A DNA stretch of 36,621 bases from Mesotaenium endlicherianum (taxonomy: Eukaryota > Streptophyta > Zygnematophyceae > Zygnematales > Mesotaeniaceae): NCBI GenBank assembly GCA_009602735.1, contig WELA01000805.1, positions 426,168 to 462,788 of the forward strand, in the 5' to 3' direction. How positions within the stretch are numbered: position 1 is the first letter of the stretch; the number at the start of each line of letters is the position of its first letter. The notes under the pieces are model-generated. The model saw only the letters and a list, made by a program, of their open reading frames with translations, searched no databases and had not been told where the DNA came from. The position numbers and the translations under genes were made by a program. Shown here one piece after another: positions 10,797 to 22,700 of this stretch.

Positions 10797-11299
10797 TGTA
10801 GTGAAACAGATAGATAAAGTACTTAGTAAAACAGAATACTTTATCTATTCAAGACAAGGATCTTTGAACACAAGTGGTAGCTTCTTGAAAGAGAGATGGC
10901 TTCTTGAAAGTTAATATATTTCTGGATTTTGGCAAGTACAAGAGTGATTCTGGAATGTCTTTCTATGTTCTAGCTCTTGTTTATATACTTGCTACATAAG
11001 TAATTTCTAGGAAGGTGTATGTTGATGTGTTGGCACCCAACACATCCCAAAACTTGCCACCTCTTTCTAGAATAATGTACACATGTCCTTTTGACCTAAA
11101 AATGGCACATCTGACTTTTGCCACATGGAGTTCTTCTAGGTCTTTCCTCTAACTTCGAAAATGCCTTGGAAGGTTCAAAGGACATGAACCAAGTTACTAG
11201 AGTACCTATTCACACTTGACTCCACACCATACTACTTCAAATATATTTGAAAACATTAAAATATATGCAAACTAATGTATAATAACTCAAATCACTACA
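10797..11299 (-). repeat. 5' LTR of the chromovirus
   Basis: It is the partner of 4620-5122 with the same 503-bp length. The minus-strand TATATAAA promoter box is at 10980-10987. Differences from the other LTR that I can see are near 11105, 11228, 11237 and 11278. The outer flank is TAGTC (11300-11304). Confidence 0.97.
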
Positions 11300-11303
11300 T
11301 AGT

Positions 11304-12072
11304 CGTTATACCTAGATCCGTGGGTCCCAACTTAAATGAATCTTGCTTACTCAAGAAATATATTTTATTCAAATATATAATATCAGAGATAGGTGGAAGC
11401 GTGTAAAATCAGGGAGCGATCTTCGCCCTTATAATGAATTCCTTTTTACTCATCTATACCCTTTGACCCACTTATCGTAGTGTGCCATAGTTGCACACTA
11501 ACGCAAGGCACAAGAAAGGGGCTAACTTGAGGACTAGAGCCTCTCCTTTAGAAACTCATGGCCTCTTGCCTACCAGGCATACAAGCATGTATAGCACATA
11601 CACAACCTCAGGGGACTGAATAGCAAAGGCGCTCTCATTCAGATGACCATAATGTAGCTAAAACACATCCCACTGACTTAGGTGCAAAACCATGGAATCT
11701 GTGCGCTATGTGACCTCGAAATGTCAGAGGGCACAACTCTGTCAATACTACTTTAAATTGAGCAAACTCAATGGCAACGGACGCATCTTAAAAAGACCTT
11801 TCCAAAAAGTCCTCGTTCGCTCCATTTGGAGCGCAGACGAAGCAGCCATGTCAATTTCTGTGAAAGCTGGTCATAATAACTATTAACGAACCCCAAAAGT
11901 GCACACAACACTTGCCGGTAGAAAATCCGACCCTAAAGCCTACTGTCCAGAATGAGGGACCACGAGATCCCAGCCTGCTATGTACCTAGTGACCACCTGG
12001 TTGACCTCGGCGCAAGGTGCGCCGTTTCGTGGGAAACCCGTTCAGTTGGGACCCACGGATCTAGGTATAACG
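11304..12072. mobile_element. Non-autonomous TIR element with perfect 28-bp inverted repeats
   Basis: Positions 11304-11331 are the exact reverse complement of 12045-12072 (28/28), starting CGTTATACCTAGATCC. The 769-bp unit has no recognisable transposase; the only open frame of note inside (11692-11886) lacks protein-like character. No direct target duplication is obvious, so the superfamily is not assigned. The chromovirus inserted one base into its left terminus. Confidence 0.75.
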
Positions 12073-12085
12073 ATTCATTACATTA

Positions 12086-12677
12086 GCCCTCGCGCATGTC
12101 TAGGCTTTTTCTTGTCAGTCACCCCGTGGGAATCTAGGTCACCCGAGACTTAATCTGAAAAGGTGATTTTTCTCCTTTGCCTCTAAAACCTTCAAACAAA
12201 CGCTATGACGCCGAGTACATGCCCCAATTAGGTGCAGAAAGAAATGTCGACGACTCCTTTGATGTGTTTCGTTTTTGCATCACGCACTTGAAAGATCCTC
12301 AAAATTGAATGAGTGGAACGTTTTTTCACTCACAAATTTTAAGCTCCGAACCACTTCAATCTCTTATACCGACACTTATTCTCCCCATGCACCTACTTTC
12401 GTCCTCGCATAATTCGTTATCCCCTTAGCCGACTCCTTTCGTTCTCGCTTAAATCCTAATTCCCTTGGCCGATGTCCAAATTTTCTAACTCTCCACGTGA
12501 CCAGTGTTTGTCTCGGTTTGTTGCGTGAAAGTTTTGGTTGGAGGTTTTGAAGCTGTTTTGAACAGTTTTGAAGTATAGAAAAAAGTGTCTGTTAGGGGTG
12601 TTTCCGTGCAAAATCGGCTTCTCACGGCGGTACCGACAACTAGGTGTGACATTGTGGGGCAATTCATGCGCGAGGGC
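12086..12677. mobile_element. MITE-like element with 13-bp TIRs and TA flanks
   Basis: GCCCTCGCGCATG at 12086-12098 is matched by its exact reverse complement at 12665-12677. Both sides are flanked by the dinucleotide TA (12084-12085, 12678-12679), as expected for a Tc1/mariner-type target duplication. The 592-bp interior has no coding potential that I can recognise. It starts 13 bp after the preceding TIR element. Confidence 0.6.
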
Positions 12678-12691
12678 TACTTTTGAATAAA

Positions 12692-13617
12692 GGGATAATT
12701 ACATGTTTGCCATCGATTGATGCCGAAAGACCAGACTTACCATCGATCGGCGCAAACTGGACAGACATTTACAAATTCTGCCAATTTGGACAGAAATACT
12801 ACTTTTTTGTCTCCAACCTTTTTTGTTGCTCTCTCACTGCATACTTTGACATTACTTAGTACTGCGAGTGCTGTCGAGCACTTCCAATTTTTCATTGTAT
12901 AAGTTGTGCGAGTAGTCTTCACACGCATTTCATCTGACAACCTTTTCTGAACACAAAAGTAGTGCTCAATCTAACTCACCACGATTGATGCCTTTCGGTC
13001 CTTCTTTTGAACCTCCAAGATTTTTGCAAGGTTTACGACTCGTTGCAGAAGTTCGCGCCCCTTCAAATTTGGTATTCTCCGCTCTTGTTTGTAGATTCTT
13101 CATCAGGGTTTTCGTCTCCCTATATAAGCATGTCAGCCGAACAGCTCACTTATCTACTGGCAATCTTTTTTGTAATCCTTGTACGTCCTTCACCTCATAA
13201 GTCTAACTGGGCCCATTATAATTGCCTCTTCGTGGATTGAATTTGGTTTTTTCGGCCCTCCTCTCCAGTCAAACTTTCGGGTTCACCTTGTAGCAAATGG
13301 TATTCCTTCCAAATTTTCTTCTGAGGCCTTAGCAAGATTCTCTCCTCGGAAACAAAAGTTACCTACTTTGAGAGCATTTGAGAGCAAACGACTTCACTAC
13401 CTCCTTCATTCGTATAAGTCTTACACAAGTTTAGTGACAGGACCTAGTGATAAAGAAGAGCCTTCGTTCTCATCGCTAATTATTCGGAGGGGTTCGAGAC
13501 AAGAAAGTAGTACTTCTGTGCAAATTGGCAGAATCTGTATACGTCTGTCCAGTTTGTGCAAATCGATGGTGAATCTGGTCTGTCAGCATCGATCGATGGT
13601 AAATATGTAATTATCCC
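12692..13617. mobile_element. Mutator-like (MULE) non-autonomous element
   Basis: Terminal inverted repeats of about 127 bp (12692-12818 and 13491-13617) start GGGATAATTACAT and match at roughly 87% by eye. They are flanked by a perfect 9-bp direct repeat TTGAATAAA (12683-12691 and 13618-13626). Long TIRs with a 9-bp target duplication are the hallmark of Mutator-like elements. No transposase is encoded in the 926 bp. The longest internal frame (13179-13610) has no recognised motif. Confidence 0.85.
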
Positions 13618-13626
13618 TTGAATAAA

Positions 13627-14639
13627 TGAAGAGTTGAGGGCTACTTCGCCTCAGAATCGCGTCTTTCAGGGCTAATTCCATATTTGACACGTGGCCAAAA
13701 CTTATGGCCGCGGCACCTTTTCACGAGGGCGTTATTGGGGGTGGCGGTCTGGAGCACAAGAAAGCACCTACAAGTTTGTGGTGATTGTGATGCAAATAAT
13801 AAAATGGTGGCCTTAACCTGCATCGCGTGGCATTGAGTGGCATTGAAGCCTCATTGCCGTATTACTGTACCATGCTCGTCAAGTACAGTCAAGGCTGGTC
13901 AAGGCCCAGGCTGGCCCAGATGGCCCACGACTACCAAGGAAAACCCAGGAGTGCACTGCCCACTCCCTGGCCCCCAGGACGGTAAGCTTTTATGAATTGT
14001 ATCATCGCGAGCTTAGGGTTCGCAAATCGGCATGTTTTACCAGATCAACTTGATTAGTGTACAACGTTAGACCTGCGTTAACGGAACATTCGCGATTCAC
14101 CATAGCTTTAATTCTCCTGCATTTATCAAGCGCAGGAGTACTTAAGGCCGGGTACAAGTGATAGGAAGTACAAAGAACACGAGCCATCATGAGCCAACAC
14201 GAGCTGGCCAATATCCACCCGTGTGCAAAGTCTTTTGTCATTTCCCTGTCGCTTGTCCTCTTCTGCTCATTAAGTACACTACTTCGAGCAAGTTGCAGCT
14301 ATGATTGGGTTAATGCGGGCTAGTTGAGACCAAGCAAGCGCCCGCTCGCATTTGGCACGACCCAAGCCGAAAGGATGATGAGGCTGGATGCAACTTGAAA
14401 GTGGGTGACTGCTACTGAGCATGCCCGCAAAAAGCCATTCTGCCGCTTGCAAATGGCGTACGCACGTCCCAAGAAGTACATTCTTCGCGCCTGAGTTCTT
14501 TCCTGTGAAGGGCTGTGAGCTTCCACAACTCTCTCGCTGGATCTTTGAAGGTGTTGCAATCCCTAGGTCCACTACAGCCCTTGTTAGACGTGTGGACTTA
14601 GGCTAGCCTCAAGTAAGTTTTGAGAGATCGTCTCAGAAC
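13627..14639. other. Intergenic stretch, nothing recognised
   Basis: No convincing gene, repeat or RNA could be supported here. It probably includes the upstream region of the tentative gene that starts at 14640. Confidence 0.4.
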
Positions 14640-15908
14640 ATGACTCCGGAACTGGTGTCATCTGCGATAATCGCCGCAGGATCTATCTGTTGCCTCGGGC
14701 CTCTTGTTATAGGCCTTGGTTTAGCCTGCATTGGGAACTCCGATGAGGAACTTGTCGCCACTCAGTACGAAAATGTGAGCTTCTGTTACCTCCAGTGCAT
14801 GGTCAATTTTGAGCAAATTCATACTTGTCCAAATGCCTGTGCACTCTGCATGTTGGTGACGCAGTGCATACTTGTCATTGGTGATCGTGCACCTTAAGTC
14901 AGCGCGAGTAATTCTTCCAGACTGACTGGGCTTTACACTGACTTCGGGTGCTGTCAGTATCATTGTTCGCATACAATGTGCAATATTACATGAAAATGCG
15001 TGGTTTGTGAAAAAAGCATGCTAAGGGCTTGTATAAGGGGGTGCGGTGTCTCAAGGGACATCTCAAGTGACATTGCTTAGTGGCACTAAGAACTTAATGA
15101 TGTGTCAGGTATCAAAAGTATTTTGCTGCTTTCATGGTCAGAACTGCCTGGGGGCTGTCTTCGGCGTGTCGTACTTCGGAGGTGCTTTTAGTCTCTGTAG
15201 ATGATTGTCTTCGAGAGAACGCGCCTGGGGACCAATAGAGGCCATTCTTTCTATTTGAAACATAGGCTGAGAAAAGGACGCTCAATACAGGTACGATAAG
15301 CTGAATGAGCTGAAACATCCAAAGGGCTACTAGGAGAGAGGGGGGGAAAGAAGGGGGGAAAAGGGGTGGGGGGGGGGTGAGATTATGTGTGCACTTTTAC
15401 TGTCTTCGACTTTAACGCTCATGCTACTCTCCGGCCAGGGATGTCAGCATGGCCGCCCTTTTCTTACTAGGCCGGGTGCGCTTACTCACACACACACACA
15501 CACGTTTGCCGTGCTGCTGCTATCTTTCAGTGGGACAAGGACCCCCAGGAGAAGCACAGGGACAGCCAGACGTCACAGGTGTCAATGCTGCCGCCGCTCT
15601 CCATGGCCCTCCTGCCGCCGCACCCCGAGAAACTGCCAAGTGGCGGGCCGAAAGAGGACCCCGTCACTACCTCTACCAGCAGCGCGAGGGACGCGTCGGG
15701 CGTGAGCCACCGCTCCTTCTACGTGCCGCCAGCTGACAGCCACCCCCCCCCAACTGGCGCCAGCCCCCGCCCCCCGGCGCTGCGCGCGCTCCTGGAGGGC
15801 CGCAGCTTGGACTCCTCGCGAGGGGGCCTGTTCACACCGCTCATTCTGCGGACGGGCAGTGCCCTGGCCAGCTCAGAGAGCCCCCGCGAGAAGATGAGCG
15901 CTGACTAG
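14640..15908 (+). CDS. Tentative two-exon gene, hydrophobic N-terminus, unknown function
   Basis: Two exons join in phase 0: 14640-14774 (ATG; 45 codons; donor AAT|GTGAGC) and 15531-15908 (acceptor CTATCTTTCAG; stop TAG). Exon 1 encodes a likely membrane segment (residues about 9-31, IIAAGSICCLGPLVIGLGLA) followed by an acidic NSDEELVATQYEN. Exon 2 encodes a hydrophilic Ser/Pro-rich tail that ends FTPLILRTGS...PREKMSAD. It has no competing long frame on the opposite strand. The predicted protein is about 170 residues. I do not recognise the family. Additional exons between or upstream are possible. The gene is convergent with MED27. Confidence 0.4.
15340..15377 (+). other. G-quadruplex-forming tract
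   Basis: Four G-runs (7, 6, 4 and 10 G) are separated by 6, 4 and 1 bases, which satisfies the standard G4 rule. It lies in the intron of the tentative 14640-15908 gene. Confidence 0.7.
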
Positions 15909-18120
15909 CGCAGCACCCGGCGCTGACTAGGTCTGCCCCAGCGCTGACTCACTCTGCCCCAGCGCTGGCTCTGCTCTGCCCCCTTGGCCCCCTTTCCCCC
16001 CGGGTACATCGGGCTCTCCCGACCCCGCAGTGTCCTCCTTGTCGGTGCTGGACTCTGCGAAGCTGCTGGCTGGATGCCAGCTGTGCACCCTGGAAGCCCG
16101 CGCTGGCCCTGCGGGGCCTTCCTTGCTGTGAGAGGGCACTCTGCTCTCCCCCCCACCGACTGCACCAGGCAGGCACGAGGGGAAGACCAAAGGAAACAAT
16201 AACGGACATCAGGAAGGAGGAACAGGAGGTAGGGAGGGATGGAGGGAGGGAGGGAGGGAGGCGGGGGGGAGGAGGAGAGGGGGGACAGAGGCTCCCCTGA
16301 AAACTGGCTTCTGCTACTCTTGACTGGTGTGACTAAGAAGGCCCGGTAGGCGCCTGCCACTAGCTAGCAGGCGTGGAGGACAATGAAGGCTGCTTGCCAG
16401 GCCAGTGACCGGGCCCTCATCAGTGAGCGCTGGAGCAAGCGTCTTCTAAGTCTGCCTCTCTGTTGTCAGAGTCCCGACCTGCAGCCGTGATGTGCTGCTC
16501 ATGAAGAAGAGCGCGTCCTGTTTCCAAAAAAAAGGGCTACCTAGTGCTGGTTTTAAGTTAAGCCCCCTGATGTAGGTGTGCAGCAGAGTATATGACCGGA
16601 CGTGCAGTACACTGGCGCGCGCGAGCGTGCCAACTGGCGTTGGTTTCCCACTAATTTAGGCTAAGAAATGAGAGGAGGATCATTTTGTGAATAGAATATC
16701 AACATAGTACAACTGGCCCTTTACACGGGCCATCCATGGTCCGTGAGGCGCCCTCTCATCATGCGCATGCTTGCAAACAGTGTACATTGGGCAGCTGGCT
16801 AGGTGGCCGGATGCCTTGCAAAAAACAAAGGAAGCCTGGCTTCTCCGTCCTCCGCCTGCACCGATCATCTTTCCTCTGCCTCCCCACCCTGGAAAGGAAG
16901 TCTGCAATGAGCAGGATTGAGGTGGCCAGACATGTCAGTCAGTTTCCGTGAGGAAGGTAGGGGGCCCCCAAGTACCTCCAGATGGCGTGTCAGATCTGGA
17001 CGCGCACTAGCTTTGGCAGCCGTATATAGTACACGCACACTACAGAGTAAAATGTAACTCTGAGATGAGCTGGTGGAAAACATTCCCTCAGTTCAGTCGA
17101 TCAAGTAGCATTCTGCTCTATTCTGCGTGTCCTCCCATTCATTTGTCCTTTGAAAGAGCAACTACAGTTAGTGCCTTCTCTGCAGCATTAACCAAAGTTT
17201 GGAAGCTTGATTTGAAGTTTCTCAAATTAGCCAACTTTCTGGTGTCTGTATGAAGGTGAGCTCTGTAATATGATTGTAAGTTTGTAACACAAGTGTGGAC
17301 TTTGTAGTGTAGACTTTGATCAGCTTCTAACAGCTACCATTCTGATGCCACTGGTGGCAATGAGCTCACGTTGTCCAACACCTCACGGAGTTCATCAACG
17401 CTAGCCCTGCAGCTTGAGAGCATGTCAGATTATTTTTTTGCAGCTTTCTAAGCACTCGCTATCCTTGCTTCTCACTTCAACCACATCCTAACTGCTGGCA
17501 AGTAGAACCCCGTCACCCTAGTGCGCGCGCATATGCGCTTGACTAGCTATCAGGTCTTTCACAGGTCAGACCACTGCTCACAGGAGACTGCTACCTGCCT
17601 CTGTTGGCAGCATACCACCAACGCAGACACGCATATAAGAAGTCAAATTGCAAAGCAAAGGTGACTATGACCAGGCAATACGATTTCACATGGAGTCTGA
17701 GGATGTGTGCAGAACCTTGTAGGGAAGGTGGAGGGACGGGCGTTTGAAGTATCACGAAGAATTTGGACTCCAAAACCTCATTTAATCATTCCCATGACTA
17801 GAAAAGGGGTAATAGTATGCGCACAATCTCCTGCAAAAGTCCTTGACGACCGCTGCTAACTGAATTTCTTATGTAGGCCTCCAACAACAGTGTTTCTAAG
17901 GTGAGCCTGCGGGGCAGGCACGAAGAAAGGAACAGCAAGCGGACAACCTATCTCTATCTTTGTAGAAGGTACAGCTTCCTTCGGAGAATATTAGGAACAA
18001 ACCATATCTCCGCGCTGTCAGAGCAGCCAAGCGCTGATGCTGCACTGTAAAGCTTCGTACGGGCCAGACCCAAGGGGGCGATTTGACACCACTCCGCGAG
18101 AAAGCATCATACTGAAAATT
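15909..18120. other. Convergent intergenic region
   Basis: This region lies between the 3' ends of the tentative plus-strand gene and MED27. It is GC-rich at first, with a GGGA-type purine repeat at about 16214-16282, and becomes less GC-rich later. Open frames here are short and lack protein character. I see no further gene. Confidence 0.4.
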
Positions 18121-19658
18121 TCAACCATGGAAACATTCCACATGGTACGCGGCAGCATGCTGACCCCCCTGTGCCTCGCTGCTGCCCTCCTCAGGCCGCT
18201 TGTCGCCACGAAGAGAGCCCGAGACTTCAAACAGCCGCACGGTAGGAGGGAGAAGGCTCCGCGACGAGGACTCCATGGCCAGGACCTTGCGGCATTTCCT
18301 GCACGACGCACGCACACGCGCACGCACAAGCATTTGAGCGAAGTTGGACTTTAGAGTCCGCTCTTCGCGGCACCCAACCTCTACCGTAAATATGCCTCGC
18401 TCGCTACCTATGGTGCCGCCCGTGCACCTGTGCGGCTCGCCAGATAGCTCCTGCGCGATCTTGGCCCCCTACAAAAACGGGCGTAAAGTTTGTCTGCAGA
18501 CTGTGCACAGGAATCGCAAGCTCGTCGCGAATAAGAGGTGGCGCTAACAAGAGGCGGGAAACAAGCTGGACTGCTCCTGATGATCTCTTGGCGCTTCATG
18601 AGCGTGCTGGGGGGTGGGGAGTGGGTAGGCTTTCAGGTTCCAGAAAGACGCGTCGGGTTGCTGGTTGCAGTAAGACGGTTTCAGTCAAGGGGCAGATGTG
18701 ACTTTCAAAAGGCGTGCTCACGCATGGGCGCGCGTGCCTGCACGGGCACTTGTGCAAAAGCACGTGCAGGGTGCGGACGCACCGATGCATAGATTATTGT
18801 GGTGGAGGTGCCTTGCCTTGCACATGAGCTGGGGCTTCACATGGACGTGTGTCGCTGGGCATGAGTGTGCGGGTGCTTCTGGCTTGATTGAGAGTCGAGA
18901 GCGACATTGCTCACATGCAAAGACGTTCTGTGCATCAGAAAAGCCGCTCTGCTGCCATGGTGCTGGATAGTGTTGACAAATGGGGAAAAAGACACATGAT
19001 CGTGCACACATAACAGAGACACACACACACACGCACGCACACACACAGAGACACACACAGGCATACACACATATGTTCACATAGATACTTTCTTATGAAG
19101 AGCACATGTTTAGAGTGTGTATGCATGTTGTCAATCGGACAGGCAGCGGGAGTGAGTGAGAACAGTGCGATACCTGCAGGGTTGCGTGAACAGGTCCTGG
19201 TAGCTGCTCAACCACACCTGCGCAGCACCAGCATGCCCCTCGGCTGTCAATCCTGCACTGCCGTCTAAACATCATAAAAATCAGGAAGGCCGCACAAGCC
19301 CGCACTCACGCGCACACCGGTATAGGAGACCCACAGCACATATGCAGGCAATGTGCAAGCATGAACAAGCGCCTGCACGCGCATGCGTGTATGCCTGTCT
19401 CTGCGCGCGCGCACGTGCATGTGAGTGTGTGGCTGTGTGTATGTGAGTGCGTGTGAGTGTGGTTGATGGCGTGCGTGTGTTTTACAAAGGGGGGCTCAAT
19501 CTTATTGAGAGAATGTGCAGAGGGACCAACGTGCAGGTGAAACACCAATGCTCTACAACTGAAGGATCAGCCCTATGCTTCCACCATGTACTGCTGGTGA
19601 ATTCTGCACAATATCCTGCAAGCAGACTCCCTCTTCAAGAAAAGCACGCCACCACACG

Positions 19659-19749
<91 letters not shown>

Positions 19750-22700
19750 NGGCAGTAGGTAGTCTATTAAGAATGATACAGGAATCGTCAGAATGCAGCA
19801 TGGGATTTGGAGGGGGAGAGTACCAGCAGATGGCCCAGGGGGGCCATGGATGACGACGGCGAAGAGGAGGAAGGGGAGGAGGAGAAGAAGGAGGAGGCCA
19901 ATCGAGCGCGGCGCTGGAAGTGACGGGCCGCTTGCTTCGCCCGCTCCTGCACGCACACACGCACGCACACACGCCCTCACAAGCATGCACCCACGTTCAA
20001 AATCGCCATAGCCAAAGTCCACTAGGCCCTACAGTTATCCGCTTAAGGCACCCCCCTCCCCCCCTCCCATCCTCCCTCTCGCCGACGTCAACGCGGGCCC
20101 TTGAGCCGGGGCAACTCCGCAATCTGTCACACAGCTGACTGACGGCTTCTCCTGAGCTCCCTGTGCACCGCCTCAGCCTCCTGCCGAGTGTTTGGCGAGG
20201 GCAGCTTCAAAGGACCGGAGGACTGGACAAAAATACCCGATGAATGGGTGTGGGTCCCAGCATCGACTCTCTGGGCCCCCCCCCCCGGGGGGGGGGGGGN
20301 NNNNNNNNNNNNNNNNNNNNNNNNNNNNNGGGGGGGGGGGGGGGGGGCGCCCGCAGTGGGTGGGCGCTGCATCAAGGACGTTAGGAGCGAGCAGCCGCCG
20401 CCCGCCTGAGGACCACCAAGGAAGCAGTGGAAGGGGGGAAGAGCAAGAGCATGGAGCGAGAGAAGAGAGCGAGAGAGGGGGAGAGCTTACAGAGAGCAGC
20501 CTGAAGACGTGGTGCCTCGAAACTCCCCAGGCATGGACGTGGGGGCCGGCCTGCACCACAGTCAGGGTGGGGAGGGAGAGGGTGGAAAAGCGAGGAGGTA
20601 AGAGAGTCGCAGCATCCTATCCCAGTCCCTGCTCAGCTGAGGCCCCTTGTAGGCTCTCCACTAGTTTCTCCAATTTCTGTGCTTACGACGCGGACGCGGG
20701 GAGCTTGAGATGAGCTTGGGAACCTTCCGCAAGGCAGCCAGCGGTGTCCCACGAGCTTTCAGATGGCGAGGAAGCGCAGGTGAGGGTGGGGCCCTTGTGC
20801 GGGGGAGGGCGGAGAGGGATGTGTGAGAGTCTGGCACAGCCTAGGGCGCTGTAGCATCACGCCTCCACTCTTCCAAAAGACAATGCACTTGAGAAAGACA
20901 GCCGTGTGCGTCTGGCACTGATTGTTGCCGCCGCAAGAGAAGCAGGGGGGGACATGTAGTCCTTGTCAAAAAGAGTACACTTAAAGTGATGAGGAAGAAG
21001 GTGGAGGGCAGGCATCTTTAGCCCCTGGTGTCATCACCTTGAGCGCTCGAGCACACGAAGCAGCTCTTTCTTCCTCACAGGAGGGGGAGGGGGAGGAGGA
21101 CAAAGAGGAGGACGAGAGAGGGAGCCCGGAGACACCGCCCTCACACTCGCCACCACTGACAGGGCTGGTAGACGCGGACAGGGACATATCCACACAGGTG
21201 ACAGCAGGAAGGGTGAAGATGTCATCCCCCCCTTCAGAGGGAGGCTACGCTCCCTAGGGGGGTGAAGTGGGGGAGGGGGTGAGGTGGGGGAGNCCGCTGA
21301 CCACGGCCTCTACCACCCCCACGGGCTCAGGAGCGGGGGCAGGGGACGACTTGACGCCCCCGGCTCCCCCGTCTGCACCCACGCCACCACCAGCTCCATC
21401 GCCATCTCGACGGTGAGCGGACTCCTTCTCCTGGCTTGCAGAGCCTGCCGAGGGTCCCCTGTCCTTCCCGTCCTCCTTCTCAGCAGCAGCTGCCGCAGCC
21501 GCCGCCCCGCCGCTCGGCACAGCCACGCCCGCGGCGTGCGGCGGCGTGGCCGTCCCAGCCGGCGTCCTTGCGCCAGGCCCGCCGCTGCCAGTTGTTGCGC
21601 CACCTGGCGCCAAAGGACCGGCGGCCAGGGAGGACGCGGAGAGCCTCCGCAGATTCTCCAGAGACTCGCCTCTCCTGATGGCAGCCTTTGCCCCGATCTT
21701 CGACGTGAGCTGCGGCGCCCTGGACGCGCCCCCTGGGGGCGGGGCCAGGCTGCCACTACCGGCAACTGGGTCGGGGGAGAGGCCGGGTAGGGGGGAAGAG
21801 GCAGTGCCTAGAGGAGCGGGGGGGACATCTGGGGGCTCAGCTCCAACGCTGGCGCCTGTGCCTCCTCGCCCTCCTCCGGGCTGAGCTGGCGCCCCCAATC
21901 TCGTCAGAAGGCCCCGCGCGAGTCGGGACCACTCGGAGTGCGAGTATGCGGAGAGCTCGATGCCTGGTGTCGCGCTCCTGACAGCCCCCAGCGTTGCGTG
22001 CACGTCTCTGGCCCCCCCAGGCGCGCCACCTGTTGGGTCTGTGCCTCGCAGCGCACCGCTGTCGACCGCACGCTTCGCGGCCTGTGGCGGGAGCGACACT
22101 TCACCAAGGTTGCGCTCGAGCGTGCCTGTGTGGTCCCCGCCCCCTCCTTCTGGTGCACCGAGGCGCCGCCGCTTGGCAGGATGGGCGCACGGCCCCTCAA
22201 ACCCGGAGGTGCCAGCTGTCAAGAGGGCAGAGGCCCCCGGAAGAGGAGCTCTCCGTGCACAGCTGGCAACTGCAGAGTCGAAGGCTTTGAGCGCCGTGCT
22301 GGAGAACCACATGGCGCGACAACAGACACCACAAGTACACAAAATATTCAGCACACTGTACACTCGGCTTGGTTGCCTCTCAAGGCGCGACAGCTGGCAG
22401 TCGACAGACAGACAGACAGACAGACAAGGGGCCGCAGGGGGGGCCTGGCTGAAGTGAGCAACTTCCGCGCAGCTGCACCCCAGGAGCAGCACGCACACAC
22501 TGATGCGTTGCGGAAAAACCGACAGGTGGGGGCCTCTGACTCTGCCTTCTATGCAGGCCAGCCAGCAGCTAGCATAAGAACTCTGCCTGCAAGGCCTTGC
22601 CCTCTTTCCCCCAACCTGGCCCACTTCCTCGCCCCCCTGCCCCCTGCAACGTGCCCCTCCCTCCCACCTTCTCCCCCGCCCCCCCAGTGCCAGACCTTCT

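Larger units (their letters stand above)
4620..11299 (-). mobile_element. Complete Ty3/gypsy chromovirus (LTR retrotransposon)
   Basis: A 6,680-bp element lies in minus orientation. It is bounded by two 503-bp direct LTRs (4620-5122 and 10797-11299), both with the 8-bp inverted ends TGTAGTGA...TCACTACA, and by a perfect 5-bp target duplication TAGTC (4615-4619 and 11300-11304). Reading on the minus strand: 5' LTR, primer-binding site (10784-10795), gag, pol (protease, reverse transcriptase, RNase H, integrase, chromodomain), about 760 bp of non-coding DNA, polypurine tract (5123-5132), 3' LTR. Gag and pol frames are uninterrupted and the LTRs differ at only four positions that I can count (about 99% identity). 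The insertion is therefore recent and may still be competent. The C-terminal chromodomain and the order RT-RH-INT place it among the chromoviruses. Confidence 0.97.

Noticed and set aside
4089..12082. A larger LTR-like unit with ends TGTAATGAA (4089) and TTCATTACA (12082)
   Set aside because: The 9-bp ends are inverted repeats, but the flanks GATGC and TTAGC are not a target duplication and no second copy is visible.
19447..20022. Poly-Pro/poly-Gly frames around 19660-19750
   Set aside because: Translations of the 91-C homopolymer next to an N; an artefact, not a protein.
21254..22300. Plus-strand exons with good splice sites (e.g. 21081-21197, 21442-21704, 21985-22332)
   Set aside because: Codon third positions coincide with those of the minus frame, so plus-strand openness is expected as a shadow. 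The minus strand is open without stops for over 1 kb and carries MED27-specific motifs.
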